A stretch of DNA of 64,000 bases from Rubrivivax sp. (GCA_027485165.1 JAIXRN010000032.1:24586-88585), one strand, 5' to 3'. Counted from the first letter of the stretch, positions 19,182-29,639 are shown. Notes: generated by a model not told the origin, from the letters alone. Translations and numbers: made by a program.

Positions 19182-20555
19182 TCAGCTGCCGGCCAATTTC
19201 ATGTGCGCAACCAGCATCGAACCCACGCTCTTGCTGCCGGACGTGTAGACGTCCGCACCCACCGCTGCGATGTCCTTGAACATTTGCTTCAGGTTGCCGG
19301 CGATGGTGACTTCATGCACCGGATGCACGATCTGCCCGCCCTCGACCCAGAAGCCGGCAGCGCCACGCGAATAGTCGCCGGTGACGTAGTTCACGCCCTG
19401 CCCCATCAGTTCGGTGACGAACAGGCCACGGCCCAGCTTGCGCAGCATGGCGGGCAGGTCGTCGCCGGGCTGCGTCAGGCGGCTGGTCAGGGCCAGGTTC
19501 TGCGAACCGCCAGCGTGGCCGGTGGTCTTCATGCCCAGCTTGCGCGCCGAATAGCTGCTGAGGAAGTAGCTCTGCACCACGCCGCGCCGCACGATGCTGC
19601 GCTCGCGCGTGCGCACGCCCTCGTCGTCGAAGGGCGCGCTGCCCTTGCCCTTCAGGATGTGTGGGTCTTCCGAGATGTCGATGTGGCGGGCCAGCACCGC
19701 CTTGCCCAGGCTGCCTTCCAGGAAGCTGGCCTTGCGGTACAGCGACCCGCCGGACGTGGCCTGCACATAGGCGCCCAGCAAGCCGGCTGCGGCAGTGCTT
19801 TCAAACAGCACCGGCACTTCACCCGTGGCCACGCGCTGCGACTTCAGCCGCGCCAGCGCGCGGTGCGCGGCGTAGCGGCCCACGGCTTCGGGGTCGGCCA
19901 GATCGGCCGCATCGCGCATCGAGCTGTACCAGGCGTCGCGCTGCATGTCGCGGCCGCGGCCGGCAATCGGCGATACCGAGATGTAATGCCGCGAACTGGC
20001 ATAGCCGCCGCGGAACCCGCGCGAACTGCCAGACCAGAAATGCGCCTGCTGTGCCGAAACGCCGGCGCCTTCGGAATTGGTGATCTTCTTGCTAACGCCC
20101 AGCGCCGCGGCTTCGCAGCGGCGCGCCAGTTCAGCAGCGGCTGCGGCGTCGATGGCCCAGGGGTGGAACAGGTTCAGATCACGCGCAGCTTCGGCCGGCG
20201 AGGCCAGGTCTTCGGCGTCGGGCAGGCCTGCGGCTGGGTCCTCGGCCGTGAAGCGGGCAATGTCGTAAGCGGCCTGCACCGTCTGCCTCAGCGCCGCCAG
20301 CGAAAAATCGGACGTACTGGCATTGCCGCGCCGCTGGCCCAGGTAGACGCTCACACCCAGGGACTTGTCGCGGTTGCGTTCGACGTTTTCCAGTTCACCC
20401 TTGCGCACCGACACCGACAGGCCCACGCCTTCAGACACCTCGGCGCCGGCGTCGCTGGCACCCAGCTGGCGGGCCAGGGCCAGCGTGTCTTCAACGATCT
20501 GCTGGAACTGGTCCTGGCGGTAGGCAAAGCCCTGGTCGGGACGGGAGGAAGACAT
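19182..20555 (-). CDS. pmbA: PmbA/TldE metalloprotease-complex subunit
   Basis: A 457-residue protein of the TldD/PmbA family. Recognisable segments include SVRKGELENVERNRDKSLG near the N-terminus, VLFESTAAAGLLG in the middle, and LFVTELMGQGVNYVTGDYS plus GFWVEGG near the C-terminus. TldE pairs with TldD, which carries the zinc-protease motif, to process peptides such as microcin B17 or the CcdA antitoxin. It is divergent from the yjgA gene by under 90 bp. Confidence 0.95.
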   Translation of the reverse strand: MSSSRPDQGFAYRQDQFQQIVEDTLALARQLGASDAGAEVSEGVGLSVSVRKGELENVERNRDKSLGVSVYLGQRRGNASTSDFSLAALRQTVQAAYDIARFTAEDPAAGLPDAEDLASPAEAARDLNLFHPWAIDAAAAAELARRCEAAALGVSKKITNSEGAGVSAQQAHFWSGSSRGFRGGYASSRHYISVSPIAGRGRDMQRDAWYSSMRDAADLADPEAVGRYAAHRALARLKSQRVATGEVPVLFESTAAAGLLGAYVQATSGGSLYRKASFLEGSLGKAVLARHIDISEDPHILKGKGSAPFDDEGVRTRERSIVRRGVVQSYFLSSYSARKLGMKTTGHAGGSQNLALTSRLTQPGDDLPAMLRKLGRGLFVTELMGQGVNYVTGDYSRGAAGFWVEGGQIVHPVHEVTIAGNLKQMFKDIAAVGADVYTSGSKSVGSMLVAHMKLAGS

Positions 20556-20643
20556 CGTGTGGGGGGCGGCCGGGGCAGCGTGCTTGACAGGCGCGGGATG
20601 ATAATCGCGCGCTCATTTGCCCCTTGACCACCCTGAGCCCTTC

Positions 20644-21291
20644 ATGAGCCGACGCGCTGCCCCCCACCGCGGAACCGCCCTGCACGCAAGCGAAAGCGAA
20701 GGCGAAGGCGAAAGCGAGAACGCCCCGCCAGAGGCCAGCGCCGACGAGCAGGACGCCGATGTCGATGCCACGCGCGACACCGGCCCGGCGGTCGACCCCT
20801 TCGACATCCGCCCCAGCAAGACCCGGCTGAAGAAGAAGGCGCACGACCTGCAAGCCCTGGGTGTACAGCTGACCGAGCTGTCCGACGAACGCCTGGACCG
20901 CATCGAGATGCCCGAACCCCTGCGCGACGCGCTGGCAGACTACCGCCGCACCAAGTCGTTTGAAGGCAAGCGACGGCAGCTGCAGTACATCGGCAAGCTG
21001 ATGCACAACGCCGACGAAGCCGCGCTGCGCGAAGCCGTGGCGGCCGCCACGCTGGGGTCGGCCCAGAACACCCTGGCCCTGCACCAGGCCGAGCAGTGGC
21101 GCCTGGCCCTCATCACCGACGACGATGCCATGACACGCTGGCTGCACGAACACCCGCAGACCGACACCCAGCAGCTGCGCAGCTTGGTGCGCGCCGCGCG
21201 CCGCGACGCCGCCGGCCTGAAGCCCGAAGACCGGCAGCCCAAGAGTTACCGCGAGTTGTTCCAGTTCCTGCGCCCACTGCTGGCCAGCTGA
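20644..21291 (+). CDS. yjgA: YjgA/DarP ribosome-associated protein (DUF615)
   Basis: A 215-residue protein. The conserved DUF615 core starts at about residue 60 (PSKTRLKKKAHDLQALGVQLTEL) and contains RRTKSFEGKRRQLQYIGKLM and the C-terminal KSYRELFQFLRPL. E. coli YjgA/DarP promotes 50S maturation. The acidic N-terminal extension (ESEGEGESE) is encoded by hexamer-like GCGAAG/GCGAAA repeats near 20690-20720. The ATG at 20644 is preferred over an in-frame upstream TTG. Confidence 0.93.
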   Translation: MSRRAAPHRGTALHASESEGEGESENAPPEASADEQDADVDATRDTGPAVDPFDIRPSKTRLKKKAHDLQALGVQLTELSDERLDRIEMPEPLRDALADYRRTKSFEGKRRQLQYIGKLMHNADEAALREAVAAATLGSAQNTLALHQAEQWRLALITDDDAMTRWLHEHPQTDTQQLRSLVRAARRDAAGLKPEDRQPKSYRELFQFLRPLLAS

Positions 21292-21319
21292 CCCCGCCCG
21301 ACACCGCCCCGGCCACGCC

Positions 21320-21928
21320 ATGACCGAACCCGCCACAGCCCGTTTCGACAGCGTCCGCATCGGCCTGCTGTCGGCCAGCGACCGCGCCGCCAGCGGCGTC
21401 TATACCGACCAGGGCATCCCGGCGCTGAAGGACTGGCTGTCTCGTGCGCTGCTGAACCCGGTCGAATGGCATGAACACCTGGTGCCCGACAACGAAGCGC
21501 AGATCAGCGCCGCACTGCGCAGCCTGGCCGACGACCTGCACTGCGACCTGGTGCTCACCACCGGCGGCACCGGCCCTGCGCCGCGTGATGTCACGCCCGA
21601 GGCCACGCTGGCCGTGGCCGACCGCGTGATGCCAGGCTTCGGCGAACAGATGCGCCAGATCAGCCTGGCCTTCGTGCCCACGGCCATCCTGTCGCGCCAG
21701 GTGGCGGTGATCCGTGGCCGCACCCTCATCATCAACCTGCCGGGGCAGCCGAAGTCGATCGCCGAGACCCTGCAGGGCCTGCCGCAGGCGCAGCCGCCGG
21801 TGCACGGCATCTTTGCCGCCGTGCCGTACTGCGTGGACCTGATCGGCGGCCCGTACCTGGAAACCGACCCCGCCCTGTGCAAGGCCTTCCGGCCCAAGTC
21901 GGCACTGCGGCCAGCACCCCAGACCTGA
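21320..21928 (+). CDS. mog: Molybdopterin adenylyltransferase
   Basis: A 202-residue protein with the MoaB/Mog motifs IGLLSASDRAASGVYTDQGI, TTGGTGPAPRDVTPEA (MPT-binding) and LPGQPKSIAETL. Mog activates molybdopterin by adenylation before molybdate insertion. It starts 28 bases after yjgA on the same strand. Mog rather than MoaB is favoured by the length and the LIGGPY C-terminal segment. Confidence 0.92.
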   Translation: MTEPATARFDSVRIGLLSASDRAASGVYTDQGIPALKDWLSRALLNPVEWHEHLVPDNEAQISAALRSLADDLHCDLVLTTGGTGPAPRDVTPEATLAVADRVMPGFGEQMRQISLAFVPTAILSRQVAVIRGRTLIINLPGQPKSIAETLQGLPQAQPPVHGIFAAVPYCVDLIGGPYLETDPALCKAFRPKSALRPAPQT

Positions 21929-22069
21929 GTCCAGGCCGCCCCGCCGGCAGCCGCCCCAGAGCTGGCAAAACCGCACACCGCAGGCGGCTGCAAGGCCAGC
22001 ACTTCAAGTTGCAGCCAGGCGCTGCCGATAGACCCGAAGAGAGAACCCGCTCGCTCTTCCTGGTCCGCC

Positions 22070-24106
22070 ATGCCCGAAGCTCCTGCCGCCGCACCGCGCC
22101 TTTTGCCCACCGTGTCGATCGTCGAAGAAACGATGCGGCAGGCCCTGCGCGCCGTGGCCGTGGCGCTGGCCTGCACGGCCCTGCTGACCACCACGCTGCT
22201 GGCCGAGCGGCTGTGGTCCAGCGCCCAGCTGGAACACGCTGCCGACCGCCACGCCCAGGCCAACCGCCTGGCCGGCGAAATCCGCCTGACAGAACAGGAA
22301 TTGCTGCAGGCTGCGCAAAGTGCAGCCCTGACCGGTGAAGCCAGCTGGATCGAGCGTTACGACCGCCTGACGGCGACGTTGACGCAGAAGGTGGAACACG
22401 CCAGCCTGCTGGTGCCCATGAATGTGGCGCAGCGCTACCGCGACAAGACCGTAGACGCCGCCAACGAGATCGCGCAGATGCGGCAGTCGGCGCTGAACGC
22501 CTTGCAGTCCGGCGCGCTGGACGCCGCGCGCAGCCTGTTCGACGGCGAGCGCTACACCAGCCGCACCCGGCTGATCCGCGAAGCCACCGAAGAGCTGACA
22601 GCCGTGTCGCTGGCCGCTACCGAAAGTCGGGTGCGCGAATTGCGCACGCGGTCGTATGCTGTGGCCGCGGCGGCGCTGACCATCACCCTGGGCGGCGGCT
22701 TCTTCCTGTGGCGGCGCCTGTCCAGCGGGCTGAAGCACTCGCGCGGGTCGCTGCTGGACGCCGAGGTGCGCGTGCAGCGCCTGGCCGCCAGCGACATGCT
22801 GACCGGCCTGGACAACCGCGCCGCGCTGCACGACGCCATGCAGTCCCGGTTGGGCAGAGCCGAGCGCCTGAACCAGGAACTGGCTGTGCTGATGGTGGAC
22901 CTGGACCGCTTCAAGCCCGTCAACGACCGCAACGGCCACATGGTGGGCGACCTGGTGCTGAAGGAAGTGGCGCGCCGCCTGGGCCGCTGCCTGCGCCAGA
23001 GCGACCTGCGCGCGCGCTACGGCGGCGACGAATTCGTGATCGTGATCGACGAAGCCGATGGCATGCGCACGGCACCGGCGGCGGCGCAGCGCATCATCGA
23101 AACGCTGTCAGAGCCGATGTTCTTCGGCGACCTCACCGTCAGCATCGGGGCCAGCGTGGGCATCGCGCGCTACCCGCGTGACGCGCGCAGCGACGACGAG
23201 TTGATCCGCAAGGCCGATTCAGCGCTGTACCGGGCGAAGAAGAACGGCCATGGTGAAGTCTGTCTGTACGACCCCAAGCTGGACGAAGCCCTGGCCGAGC
23301 GCGCAGCGCTGGAAGCCGCCCTGCGCGAAGGCATTGCCGGCGGCCAGCTGATTCCGTTCTACCAGCCCATCGTCAGCCTGTCGCGGCGCAATGTGGTGTC
23401 GCTGGAATTGCTGTGCCGCTGGAAGCACCCCGAGCGCGGCCTGCTGACGCCGGACAAGTTCATCGCACTGGCTGAAGATTCCGGCCTGATCGGGCCGCTG
23501 ACGCTGTCGCTGCTGAACCAGGCCTGCCAGGACATGCTCAGCTTCCCGCCCAGCTGGCGGCTGAGCTTCAACGTCGCGCCGCAGCAGATCCAGGACGAAA
23601 ACCTGGTGCCGCAGTTGCTGGCGGTGCTGAAGGACAACCATGTGCCGCCACACCGGCTGGACGTGGAACTGACCGAGACCGCGCTGGTGAATGACACAGC
23701 GCGTGCGCGCGCAGTCATCCTGGCGCTCAAGCGCGCCGGCATGACCGTGACGCTGGACGACTTCGGCACCGGCTATTCGAACCTCAGCTACCTGTCGGAG
23801 CTGACCTTCGACAAGATCAAGATCGACCGCAGCTTCGTGCAGAAGCTGAAGACCGACCAGCAAAGCAGCACCAAGATCATCGAAGCCATCATCGGTCTGT
23901 CGCGCAGCCTGGGGGCTGACAACGTGGCCGAAGGCGTGGAAACCGAAGAACAGGCCGACATGCTGCAGAAGCTGGGCTGCCGCAACGGCCAGGGCTATCT
24001 GTTCGGGCGCCCGGTGCGCGCGGAAGAGTTGCAGCAGCGCATCGCGCTGGCTGCGGACCTGGTGCTGCCGCTGGACAGCCAGATGATGGTGGACGTGCTG
24101 CTGTAG
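22070..24106 (+). CDS. Membrane-bound GGDEF-EAL c-di-GMP protein
   Basis: A 678-residue protein. TM helices near residues 25-45 and 202-222 flank a helical periplasmic sensor. The GGDEF domain has an intact YGGDEF and an RxxD site (RQSD). The EAL domain reads ELL at the signature Glu (VVSLELLCRW) but keeps the metal/loop residues NVAPQQ, ELTET, DDFGTGYSN and EGVETEEQ, so phosphodiesterase activity is likely. Net direction of c-di-GMP turnover cannot be decided from sequence. Confidence 0.92.
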   Translation: MPEAPAAAPRLLPTVSIVEETMRQALRAVAVALACTALLTTTLLAERLWSSAQLEHAADRHAQANRLAGEIRLTEQELLQAAQSAALTGEASWIERYDRLTATLTQKVEHASLLVPMNVAQRYRDKTVDAANEIAQMRQSALNALQSGALDAARSLFDGERYTSRTRLIREATEELTAVSLAATESRVRELRTRSYAVAAAALTITLGGGFFLWRRLSSGLKHSRGSLLDAEVRVQRLAASDMLTGLDNRAALHDAMQSRLGRAERLNQELAVLMVDLDRFKPVNDRNGHMVGDLVLKEVARRLGRCLRQSDLRARYGGDEFVIVIDEADGMRTAPAAAQRIIETLSEPMFFGDLTVSIGASVGIARYPRDARSDDELIRKADSALYRAKKNGHGEVCLYDPKLDEALAERAALEAALREGIAGGQLIPFYQPIVSLSRRNVVSLELLCRWKHPERGLLTPDKFIALAEDSGLIGPLTLSLLNQACQDMLSFPPSWRLSFNVAPQQIQDENLVPQLLAVLKDNHVPPHRLDVELTETALVNDTARARAVILALKRAGMTVTLDDFGTGYSNLSYLSELTFDKIKIDRSFVQKLKTDQQSSTKIIEAIIGLSRSLGADNVAEGVETEEQADMLQKLGCRNGQGYLFGRPVRAEELQQRIALAADLVLPLDSQMMVDVLL

Positions 24107-24177
24107 GCCGGTTGGCTGGCCACGCTAGCCTGCCTTCGCGTGCGACGCTGGCTGTGCCTGTTAGCTGCCTGACTGCT

Positions 24178-24957
24178 TCACTTCACCAGCCGGTTCAGCC
24201 GGTCGGCGTCAAAGCATTCAGTGGTTTGTGCGCCGCTGGGCACGCAGTCCCCGGCGGGCAGTTCGCGTGCGCGGGCCGACAGCTTTTCGATCGCCTGCCA
24301 GATCAGCGTGATCTGGTGTTCGTGCCCGGCGGCGTTGTCGATCAGCCCCTTCATGGCCTGCGCCAGCGGGTCGTCGCCCTGGGTCAGGCCGTAGGCCGAA
24401 AAACCCATCTTCGCAGCGGCAGCTTCACGCGCGGTGTCGGCTTCGGCCTGGATGATGCGCGCCGGGTTGCCCACCGCGGTGGCCCCGGCGGGGACGGGCT
24501 TGACGACCACGGCACTGCTGCCCACGCGCGCGCCGTCACCCACGGTGAAGCCCCCCAGCACCTGGGCGTTGGCGCCGACGATCACGCCGCGGCCCAGCGT
24601 GGGGTGGCGCTTGGCGCCTTTGGCCAGCGACGTGCCGCCCAGGGTCACGCCCTGGTAGATGGTGCAGTCATCGCCGATCACCGCCGTCTCGCCCACCACC
24701 ACGCCCATGCCGTGGTCGATGAAGACGCGGCGGCCGATGGTGGCACCGGGGTGGATCTCGATGCCGGTCAGGAAGCGGCCCAGCTGCGAGATGAAGCGCG
24801 CCGCCCAGAACCAGCCGCGCCCATACAGCGCATGCGCCGGGCGGTGCAGCATCAGCGCGTGCAGGCCGGGGTAGCAGGTCAGCACCTCGAAGCCGGAACG
24901 CGCTGCGGGGTCACGTTCCAGGATGCAGCGGATGTCTTCTCGCAGGCGGTTGAACAT
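24178..24957 (-). CDS. cysE: Serine O-acetyltransferase
   Basis: A 259-residue protein from ATG 24957 ([18 protein letters not shown]). The N-terminal helical part is followed by a left-handed beta-helix with hexapeptide repeats ([35 protein letters not shown]). The His-Gly in [13 protein letters not shown] is the CysE catalytic motif. It makes O-acetylserine for cysteine synthesis. It is the short-N-terminus form common with IscR-type operons. It lies 23 bases after trmJ on the same strand. Confidence 0.94.
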   Translation of the reverse strand: MFNRLREDIRCILERDPAARSGFEVLTCYPGLHALMLHRPAHALYGRGWFWAARFISQLGRFLTGIEIHPGATIGRRVFIDHGMGVVVGETAVIGDDCTIYQGVTLGGTSLAKGAKRHPTLGRGVIVGANAQVLGGFTVGDGARVGSSAVVVKPVPAGATAVGNPARIIQAEADTAREAAAAKMGFSAYGLTQGDDPLAQAMKGLIDNAAGHEHQITLIWQAIEKLSARARELPAGDCVPSGAQTTECFDADRLNRLVK

Positions 24958-24980
24958 AGTGCGCACAGTGTAGCCAGGGC

Positions 24981-25715
24981 TCAATCGTCCTGCCCGTGGG
25001 GCGCGCCGCGCGTGGTGGCCACCGCGCGGGCCACGCCGCGCAGGATGTGCACTTCTTCCAGCGTCAGCTCAGCCCGCTGCACCAGGCGGCGCAGCCGCGG
25101 CATCAGCTTCTTCGGCGCCGCCGGGTTCAGGAAGCCGCTGGCCACCAGCACCTGCTGCCAGTGCGCCAGCAGGCCGTCGACGGCCGCACCGTCGGCCCGC
25201 GCCACCGCCGGCGTGCGCGGCACGACGTCGAAGCCCCCCAGGGCCTGGCGCCAGTCGTAGGCCAGCAGCTGCACAGCCTGCGCCAGGTTCAGCGAACCGT
25301 AGCCGGGGTGGGTGGGAATCGACAGGCAGACATGGCAGCGGTAAACGTCTTCGTTGCTCAGTCCGGTGCGTTCGGGCCCGAACACGAAGGCCACGGCCTG
25401 GCCCTGCGGCGCCAGCGCAGCGAAGTGCGCGCGCGGTGCGGCCGTGGGCGGGCCGAAGTCGCGCGGCGTCATGGCTGTGGCGCAGGCATGGGTGATGCCG
25501 TGCAGAGCTTCGGCCAGTGTGGGCACGCTGCGCGCCGCGGCCAGCACGTCGGTGGCGCCGCTGGCCAGGGCCAGGGTCTCGTCCTGCTGCAGCACGTCGG
25601 GGCGGCGCGGGTTCACCAGCACCAGGTCGTGGAAGCCCATCACCTTCATCGCACGTGCGGCAGCCCCGACATTGCCGGCATGGCTGGGCTCGACGAGCAC
25701 GAAGCGCGTGGTCAT
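24981..25715 (-). CDS. trmJ: tRNA (cytidine/uridine-2'-O-)-methyltransferase TrmJ
   Basis: A 244-residue SPOUT-class methyltransferase starting [20 protein letters not shown]. The SPOUT knot motifs are [18 protein letters not shown] and [21 protein letters not shown]. TrmJ methylates the ribose of tRNA position 32. The C-terminal domain has [12 protein letters not shown]. Co-transcription with cysE is likely, as in other Burkholderiales. It is divergent from suhB. Confidence 0.93.
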   Translation of the reverse strand: MTTRFVLVEPSHAGNVGAAARAMKVMGFHDLVLVNPRRPDVLQQDETLALASGATDVLAAARSVPTLAEALHGITHACATAMTPRDFGPPTAAPRAHFAALAPQGQAVAFVFGPERTGLSNEDVYRCHVCLSIPTHPGYGSLNLAQAVQLLAYDWRQALGGFDVVPRTPAVARADGAAVDGLLAHWQQVLVASGFLNPAAPKKLMPRLRRLVQRAELTLEEVHILRGVARAVATTRGAPHGQDD

Positions 25716-25870
25716 GGGCGGTAAACTCCGGGTTTGTGCTGAGGGCTGGCAGGCCTGCATTGTCCGTGCGCCCCGCTGCTACCCGACCACTGGCCCGCCG
25801 CTGCACCGCAGCCTGGCCGGCACCACCCGCTCTTTTCTTCCGCCGCCCTTCCCTCACTTCAGGTTGCCCC

Positions 25871-26857
25871 ATGTCGCAAGCGCTACACCCCATGCTCAAC
25901 ATCGCCATCAAGGCGGCGCGGGCAGCAGGTTCGATCATCAACCGCGCTGCGCTCGACCTGGAAGTGTTGAAGGTGGGGCAGAAGGGCCCGAACGACTACG
26001 TGTCGGAAGTGGACCAGGCGGCCGAAACGGCCATCATCGACGTGCTGCTGGAAGCCTACCCGGGGCATGCCATCCTGGCCGAAGAATCGGGCCGCGCACG
26101 CGGCGCCAAGCACAGCGAATACGTCTGGATCATCGACCCGCTGGACGGCACCACCAACTTCCTGCACGGCTTCCCGGTCTATGCCGTGAGCATCGCGCTG
26201 GCCTACAAGGGCAAGGTCGAGCAGGCCGTGGTCTACGACCCCACGCGCAACGACATGTTCTACGCCAGCAAGGGCCGCGGCGCCTTCCTGAACGACCGCC
26301 GCCTGCGCGTGAGCAAGCGCACGCGCATCAGCGACAGCCTGATCGGCACCGGCTTCCCCTTCCGCAAGGGCGATAACTTCAAGCGCTACGTGAAGATGTT
26401 CGAAGAGGTGATGCAAAGCTGCGCCGGCCTGCGCCGCCCCGGCGCCGCGGCACTCGACCTGTGCTACGTCGCAGCCGGCTACTACGACGGCTTCTTCGAA
26501 ACCGGCCTGCAGCCCTGGGACGCGGCCGCGGGGTCACTGATGATCACTGAAGCCGGGGGCCTGATCGGCAACTTCACCGGCGAATCAGACTTCCTGTACC
26601 AGCGCGAAGTGGTGGCCGGCAACCCGAAGGTCTATGGCCAGCTGGTGCAGATCCTGGCGCCGTACACACGCGTGATCAAGCCCAGCGACAAGGACGCAGC
26701 CCCTGCCGCACCCGAAGCCGATGCCGACACCGGCGCTGCTGACGCCACCCAGGCATTCGTCGCAGCCCTTGCACCGCCAGTGGCGGCCGATGCCCCCAAG
26801 CGCATCACCCGCATCCGCAAGAACCACAGCCCGGCGGGCGACGACGCGCCGGTGTGA
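25871..26857 (+). CDS. suhB: Inositol-1-monophosphatase family protein SuhB
   Basis: A 328-residue protein. The metal-binding motifs are [20 protein letters not shown] and [16 protein letters not shown]. Conserved [15 protein letters not shown] lies near residue 40. Beyond residue 265 there is an Ala/Asp/Pro-rich tail ending in a basic RITRIRKNH segment. SuhB also acts with Nus factors in rRNA antitermination in E. coli. The stop overlaps the thioesterase start. Confidence 0.94.
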   Translation: MSQALHPMLNIAIKAARAAGSIINRAALDLEVLKVGQKGPNDYVSEVDQAAETAIIDVLLEAYPGHAILAEESGRARGAKHSEYVWIIDPLDGTTNFLHGFPVYAVSIALAYKGKVEQAVVYDPTRNDMFYASKGRGAFLNDRRLRVSKRTRISDSLIGTGFPFRKGDNFKRYVKMFEEVMQSCAGLRRPGAAALDLCYVAAGYYDGFFETGLQPWDAAAGSLMITEAGGLIGNFTGESDFLYQREVVAGNPKVYGQLVQILAPYTRVIKPSDKDAAPAAPEADADTGAADATQAFVAALAPPVAADAPKRITRIRKNHSPAGDDAPV

Positions 26858-27351
26858 GCATGGACCTGCCCGCCCACCAGCTGACGATGACGGTGCTGAT
26901 GACACCGGACACCGCCAACTTCAGCGGCCATGTGCATGGCGGCACGGTGCTGAAGCTGCTGGACCAGGTGGCCTATGCCTGCGCCAGCCGCTACGCGCGG
27001 CGCTACGTCGTGACGCTGAGCGTGGACCAGGTGATGTTCCGCCAGCCCATTCACGTGGGCGAACTCGTCACCTTCCTGGCTTCCGTCAACCACACGGGCA
27101 GTTCGTCGATGGAAATCGGCATCAAGGTGGTGGCCGAAGACATTCGCAGCCAGACCGTGCGTCATGTGAACAGCTGCTTCTTCACCATGGTGGCCGTGGA
27201 CGACGAGCGCAAGCCCACACCCGTGCCGCCGCTGCAGCCCCGCACGCCTGACGAACTGCGCCGCCATGCCGCCGCGCTGGTGCGCAAGGAACTGCGCCGC
27301 GAACAGGAAAAGCGCGCGGCTGCACTGCTGAAGGGCGGCGGCGCAGGCTGA
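26854..27351 (+). CDS. Acyl-CoA thioesterase (hotdog fold)
   Basis: A 165-residue protein if the overlapping GTG (26854) is used, or 163 from ATG 26860. Motifs [26 protein letters not shown] and [18 protein letters not shown] are characteristic of YciA/BACH-type acyl-CoA thioesterases. The C-terminus is basic and Ala-rich. Translational coupling with suhB is implied by the GTGA overlap. Confidence 0.92.
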   Translation: MSMDLPAHQLTMTVLMTPDTANFSGHVHGGTVLKLLDQVAYACASRYARRYVVTLSVDQVMFRQPIHVGELVTFLASVNHTGSSSMEIGIKVVAEDIRSQTVRHVNSCFFTMVAVDDERKPTPVPPLQPRTPDELRRHAAALVRKELRREQEKRAAALLKGGGAG

Positions 27352-27408
27352 CCGGGCCCGGCCGGAGCGGGCAGCCAGGCGGGCCCTGCCAGGCGCAGCA
27401 AGCCGGCA

Positions 27409-29385
27409 CTAGGACGCCAGCCGCAGGTGCCGGTAGACCGTGGTGCGGCTGATGCCCAGCGCACGTGCCGTGGCGCTGACATTGCCGCAGCGTTCGTATT
27501 CGCGCCGCACCAGGTCGGCAGCCCCCTGCTGCAGCACCGAAGCCGCCGCTGGCGCCAGCCGGGCCGGCAGCCAGCGCGCGACGGCATCGGCGTCCAGCCG
27601 CCGGCCTGCGGCGCCGCGGTCCTGACCGCCGATGTGGCCAGCGCTGTCGCCATCGCTGTGGCCGTCGTGGTGCAGCAGGGCGCGCGTCAGCACCGACCGC
27701 AACTCGCGAAAGTTGCCCGGCCAGGGGTGACGCGCCAGCAGGGCCACGGCCGCGTCGTCCACGCTGGCGCACACATCCACGTTGGCCAGCACGCGGCGCA
27801 CGGCAGCCGCAAAGTCGCGCCGCTGGCGCAGCGGCGGCAGGTCCACGCGCACAGTGTTCAGCCGGTACAGCAGGTCGGCGCGAAAGCGGCCCGCGGCGAC
27901 TTCGGCTTCCAGGTCGGCATGCGTGGCCGCCAGCAACAGCACATCCACCGCGCGGCTGCGCGTGCCGCCCACCGGCCGCACCTGCCGGTCGTCCAGGAAG
28001 CGCAGCAGGGCGGCTTGCAGATGAAGCGGCAGTTCGCGCACTTCGTCCAGCAGCAAGGTGCCGCCGTCAGCGCTGGCGATCAGCCCCGGGCTGCCTTCGC
28101 GCCGCGCGCCGCTGAAGGCGCCGCCGACGTAGCCGAAGAGCTCGGCCTCGATCAGCTCGCCCGGCAGCGCGCCGCAGTTCACCGCCACGAAGGCCCCGCG
28201 GCGACCGCTCTGCACATGCGCGTGGCGGGCCAGCATTTCCTTGCCGCTGCCAGTTTCGCCGCACAGCAGCAACGGTACGGCGCGACGCGCTGCAGCCGCC
28301 GCCAGCACGAAGGCTGCGGCCACGGCGGGGTCGTCGGCCACGATGGCCGGCAGGCCGGCATCGGCTGCAGGCCGGCCTGTGGGTGGCGGCTGCGACGACG
28401 TCGCGCGGGGCAGCAAGGCCGGCTGCGGCGGGCGGTTCATGCACATGGCCGCCAGGGTGCTGCCCATCGCATCACGCAGGCGCAGTTCGCCCGTGCGCTG
28501 CAGCCGCGCCAGCGCTGCGGGGCAGGGTTCGCCAAACAGTGCATCGAAGCGGGTGCCAGGCCGCATGTCCAGCCCCTGCAGCAGCTGGCGCGCACGGGCG
28601 TTGGCGGCCTGCAGGCAACCGGCTTCGTCGAAGGCCATCAGCCCGGCACCCAGGGTACCCAGGAATTCCGGCCGCGGGTGCACCGCCAGCACCCAGTGGC
28701 GGCGCATCTGGTGCAGCAGCAAGCCGTTTTCGATGTGGGTGGCACCCATCTGCACCAGGGCCTGGGTGTGGCGCTGGCGCGATTCGAAATAGCTGGATGC
28801 GTCCAGAACGCCCACGATGCTGCCGTGCGCGTCGCGCACGGGCGCCGCCGTGCACGACACATCGCCCAGCGACAGGAAGTAGTGTTCCAGCCCCGTCACC
28901 GCCACCGGCGCGCCGCTGGCCAGTGCGGTGCCCAGGCCGTTGGTGCCCGCCAGGTCTTCGCGCCAGCAGCTGCCGGCCACGATGCCCGCGCCCTTGCCCG
29001 ACATCGAAAACCGGTTGTCGGCCACCAGGTCCAGGATGACGCCGTCACGGTCGGCAAAGGCCAGCAGGAAGTTGGACCCGGCAATCTGCCGCGACAGGTT
29101 TTCCAGCTCGGCCTGCGCCAGCCGGCGCACCACTTCACTGCGCTGGCGCCGCCGCTGCAGGTCGCCGCCTTCCACCACTGGCACCGCCAGGGCGGCGCGC
29201 ACGTCCAGCCCGGCCTGCATGCAGCGCACCCAGCTGTCCAGCACCGCAGGGCCGGGCGGGCCTTCGGGCGGCAGGGCACTGCCGCGCGCGGCCAGGGCCC
29301 GCGCGTGCAGATGGGCCTGCGGGTGCGTGTGGGGTTGCGCGTGCGCGTGCGGGTGGTCCGACGGGCTGTCAGCGGCCAGGCTCAT
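27409..29385 (-). CDS. Sigma54-dependent activator, AcoR-like (GAF-AAA+-Fis)
   Basis: A 658-residue regulator. After a His/Ala-rich N-terminus (about residues 11-33) comes a GAF-type sensor region, then an AAA+ domain from about residue 345 with Walker A GETGSGKE and Walker B GGTLLLDEV, and a C-terminal Fis helix-turn-helix (CGNVSATARALGISRTTVYRHL). The sigma54-contact loop reads GGAFSGA rather than the usual GAFTGA; Thr to Ser is a conservative change. It is divergent from a PQQ-type dehydrogenase whose upstream region has a sigma54 promoter, its probable target. The inducer is unknown. Confidence 0.93.
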   Translation of the reverse strand: MSLAADSPSDHPHAHAQPHTHPQAHLHARALAARGSALPPEGPPGPAVLDSWVRCMQAGLDVRAALAVPVVEGGDLQRRRQRSEVVRRLAQAELENLSRQIAGSNFLLAFADRDGVILDLVADNRFSMSGKGAGIVAGSCWREDLAGTNGLGTALASGAPVAVTGLEHYFLSLGDVSCTAAPVRDAHGSIVGVLDASSYFESRQRHTQALVQMGATHIENGLLLHQMRRHWVLAVHPRPEFLGTLGAGLMAFDEAGCLQAANARARQLLQGLDMRPGTRFDALFGEPCPAALARLQRTGELRLRDAMGSTLAAMCMNRPPQPALLPRATSSQPPPTGRPAADAGLPAIVADDPAVAAAFVLAAAAARRAVPLLLCGETGSGKEMLARHAHVQSGRRGAFVAVNCGALPGELIEAELFGYVGGAFSGARREGSPGLIASADGGTLLLDEVRELPLHLQAALLRFLDDRQVRPVGGTRSRAVDVLLLAATHADLEAEVAAGRFRADLLYRLNTVRVDLPPLRQRRDFAAAVRRVLANVDVCASVDDAAVALLARHPWPGNFRELRSVLTRALLHHDGHSDGDSAGHIGGQDRGAAGRRLDADAVARWLPARLAPAAASVLQQGAADLVRREYERCGNVSATARALGISRTTVYRHLRLAS

Positions 29386-29529
29386 CCTCGTCTCCTTCGA
29401 TCGACATCAGCGCAATGGCCCGGGCTTCCGCTGCAGACCTTGCGACACCGATCGTTTTTCTTGTAGGGCCAGCCTCGAAGGCTAACGCCACAGTAGCAGG
29501 CACGCTGAAGCCCATCAACTGACCACTTT

Positions 29530-29546
29530 CTGGACAACTGTTCCAG
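29530..29546. promoter_or_regulatory. Candidate activator-binding palindrome (UAS)
   Basis: CTGGACAACTGTTCCAG has 5-bp perfect outer arms and lies about 78 bases upstream of the -24 element, a suitable distance for an enhancer-binding protein. Assignment to the divergent AcoR-like regulator is by position only. Confidence 0.4.
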
Positions 29547-29623
29547 CGCCCTGTATCGCGCTTGAACAGGCCAGGCCGCGCACCCCCGGGGCCGCCGCGC
29601 CAGAACCGCGGGTGTTCCCCAAA

Positions 29624-29639
29624 TGGAACGCGCTTTGCG
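29624..29639 (+). promoter_or_regulatory. Sigma54 (-24/-12) promoter for the dehydrogenase-cytochrome pair
   Basis: TGGAACGCGCTTTGCG matches the consensus TGGCACGNNNNTTGCW at all but two positions and has the strict GG-N10-GC spacing. It lies about 72 bases before the ATG at 29711 and directly opposite a sigma54 activator gene, which strengthens the call. Confidence 0.7.
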
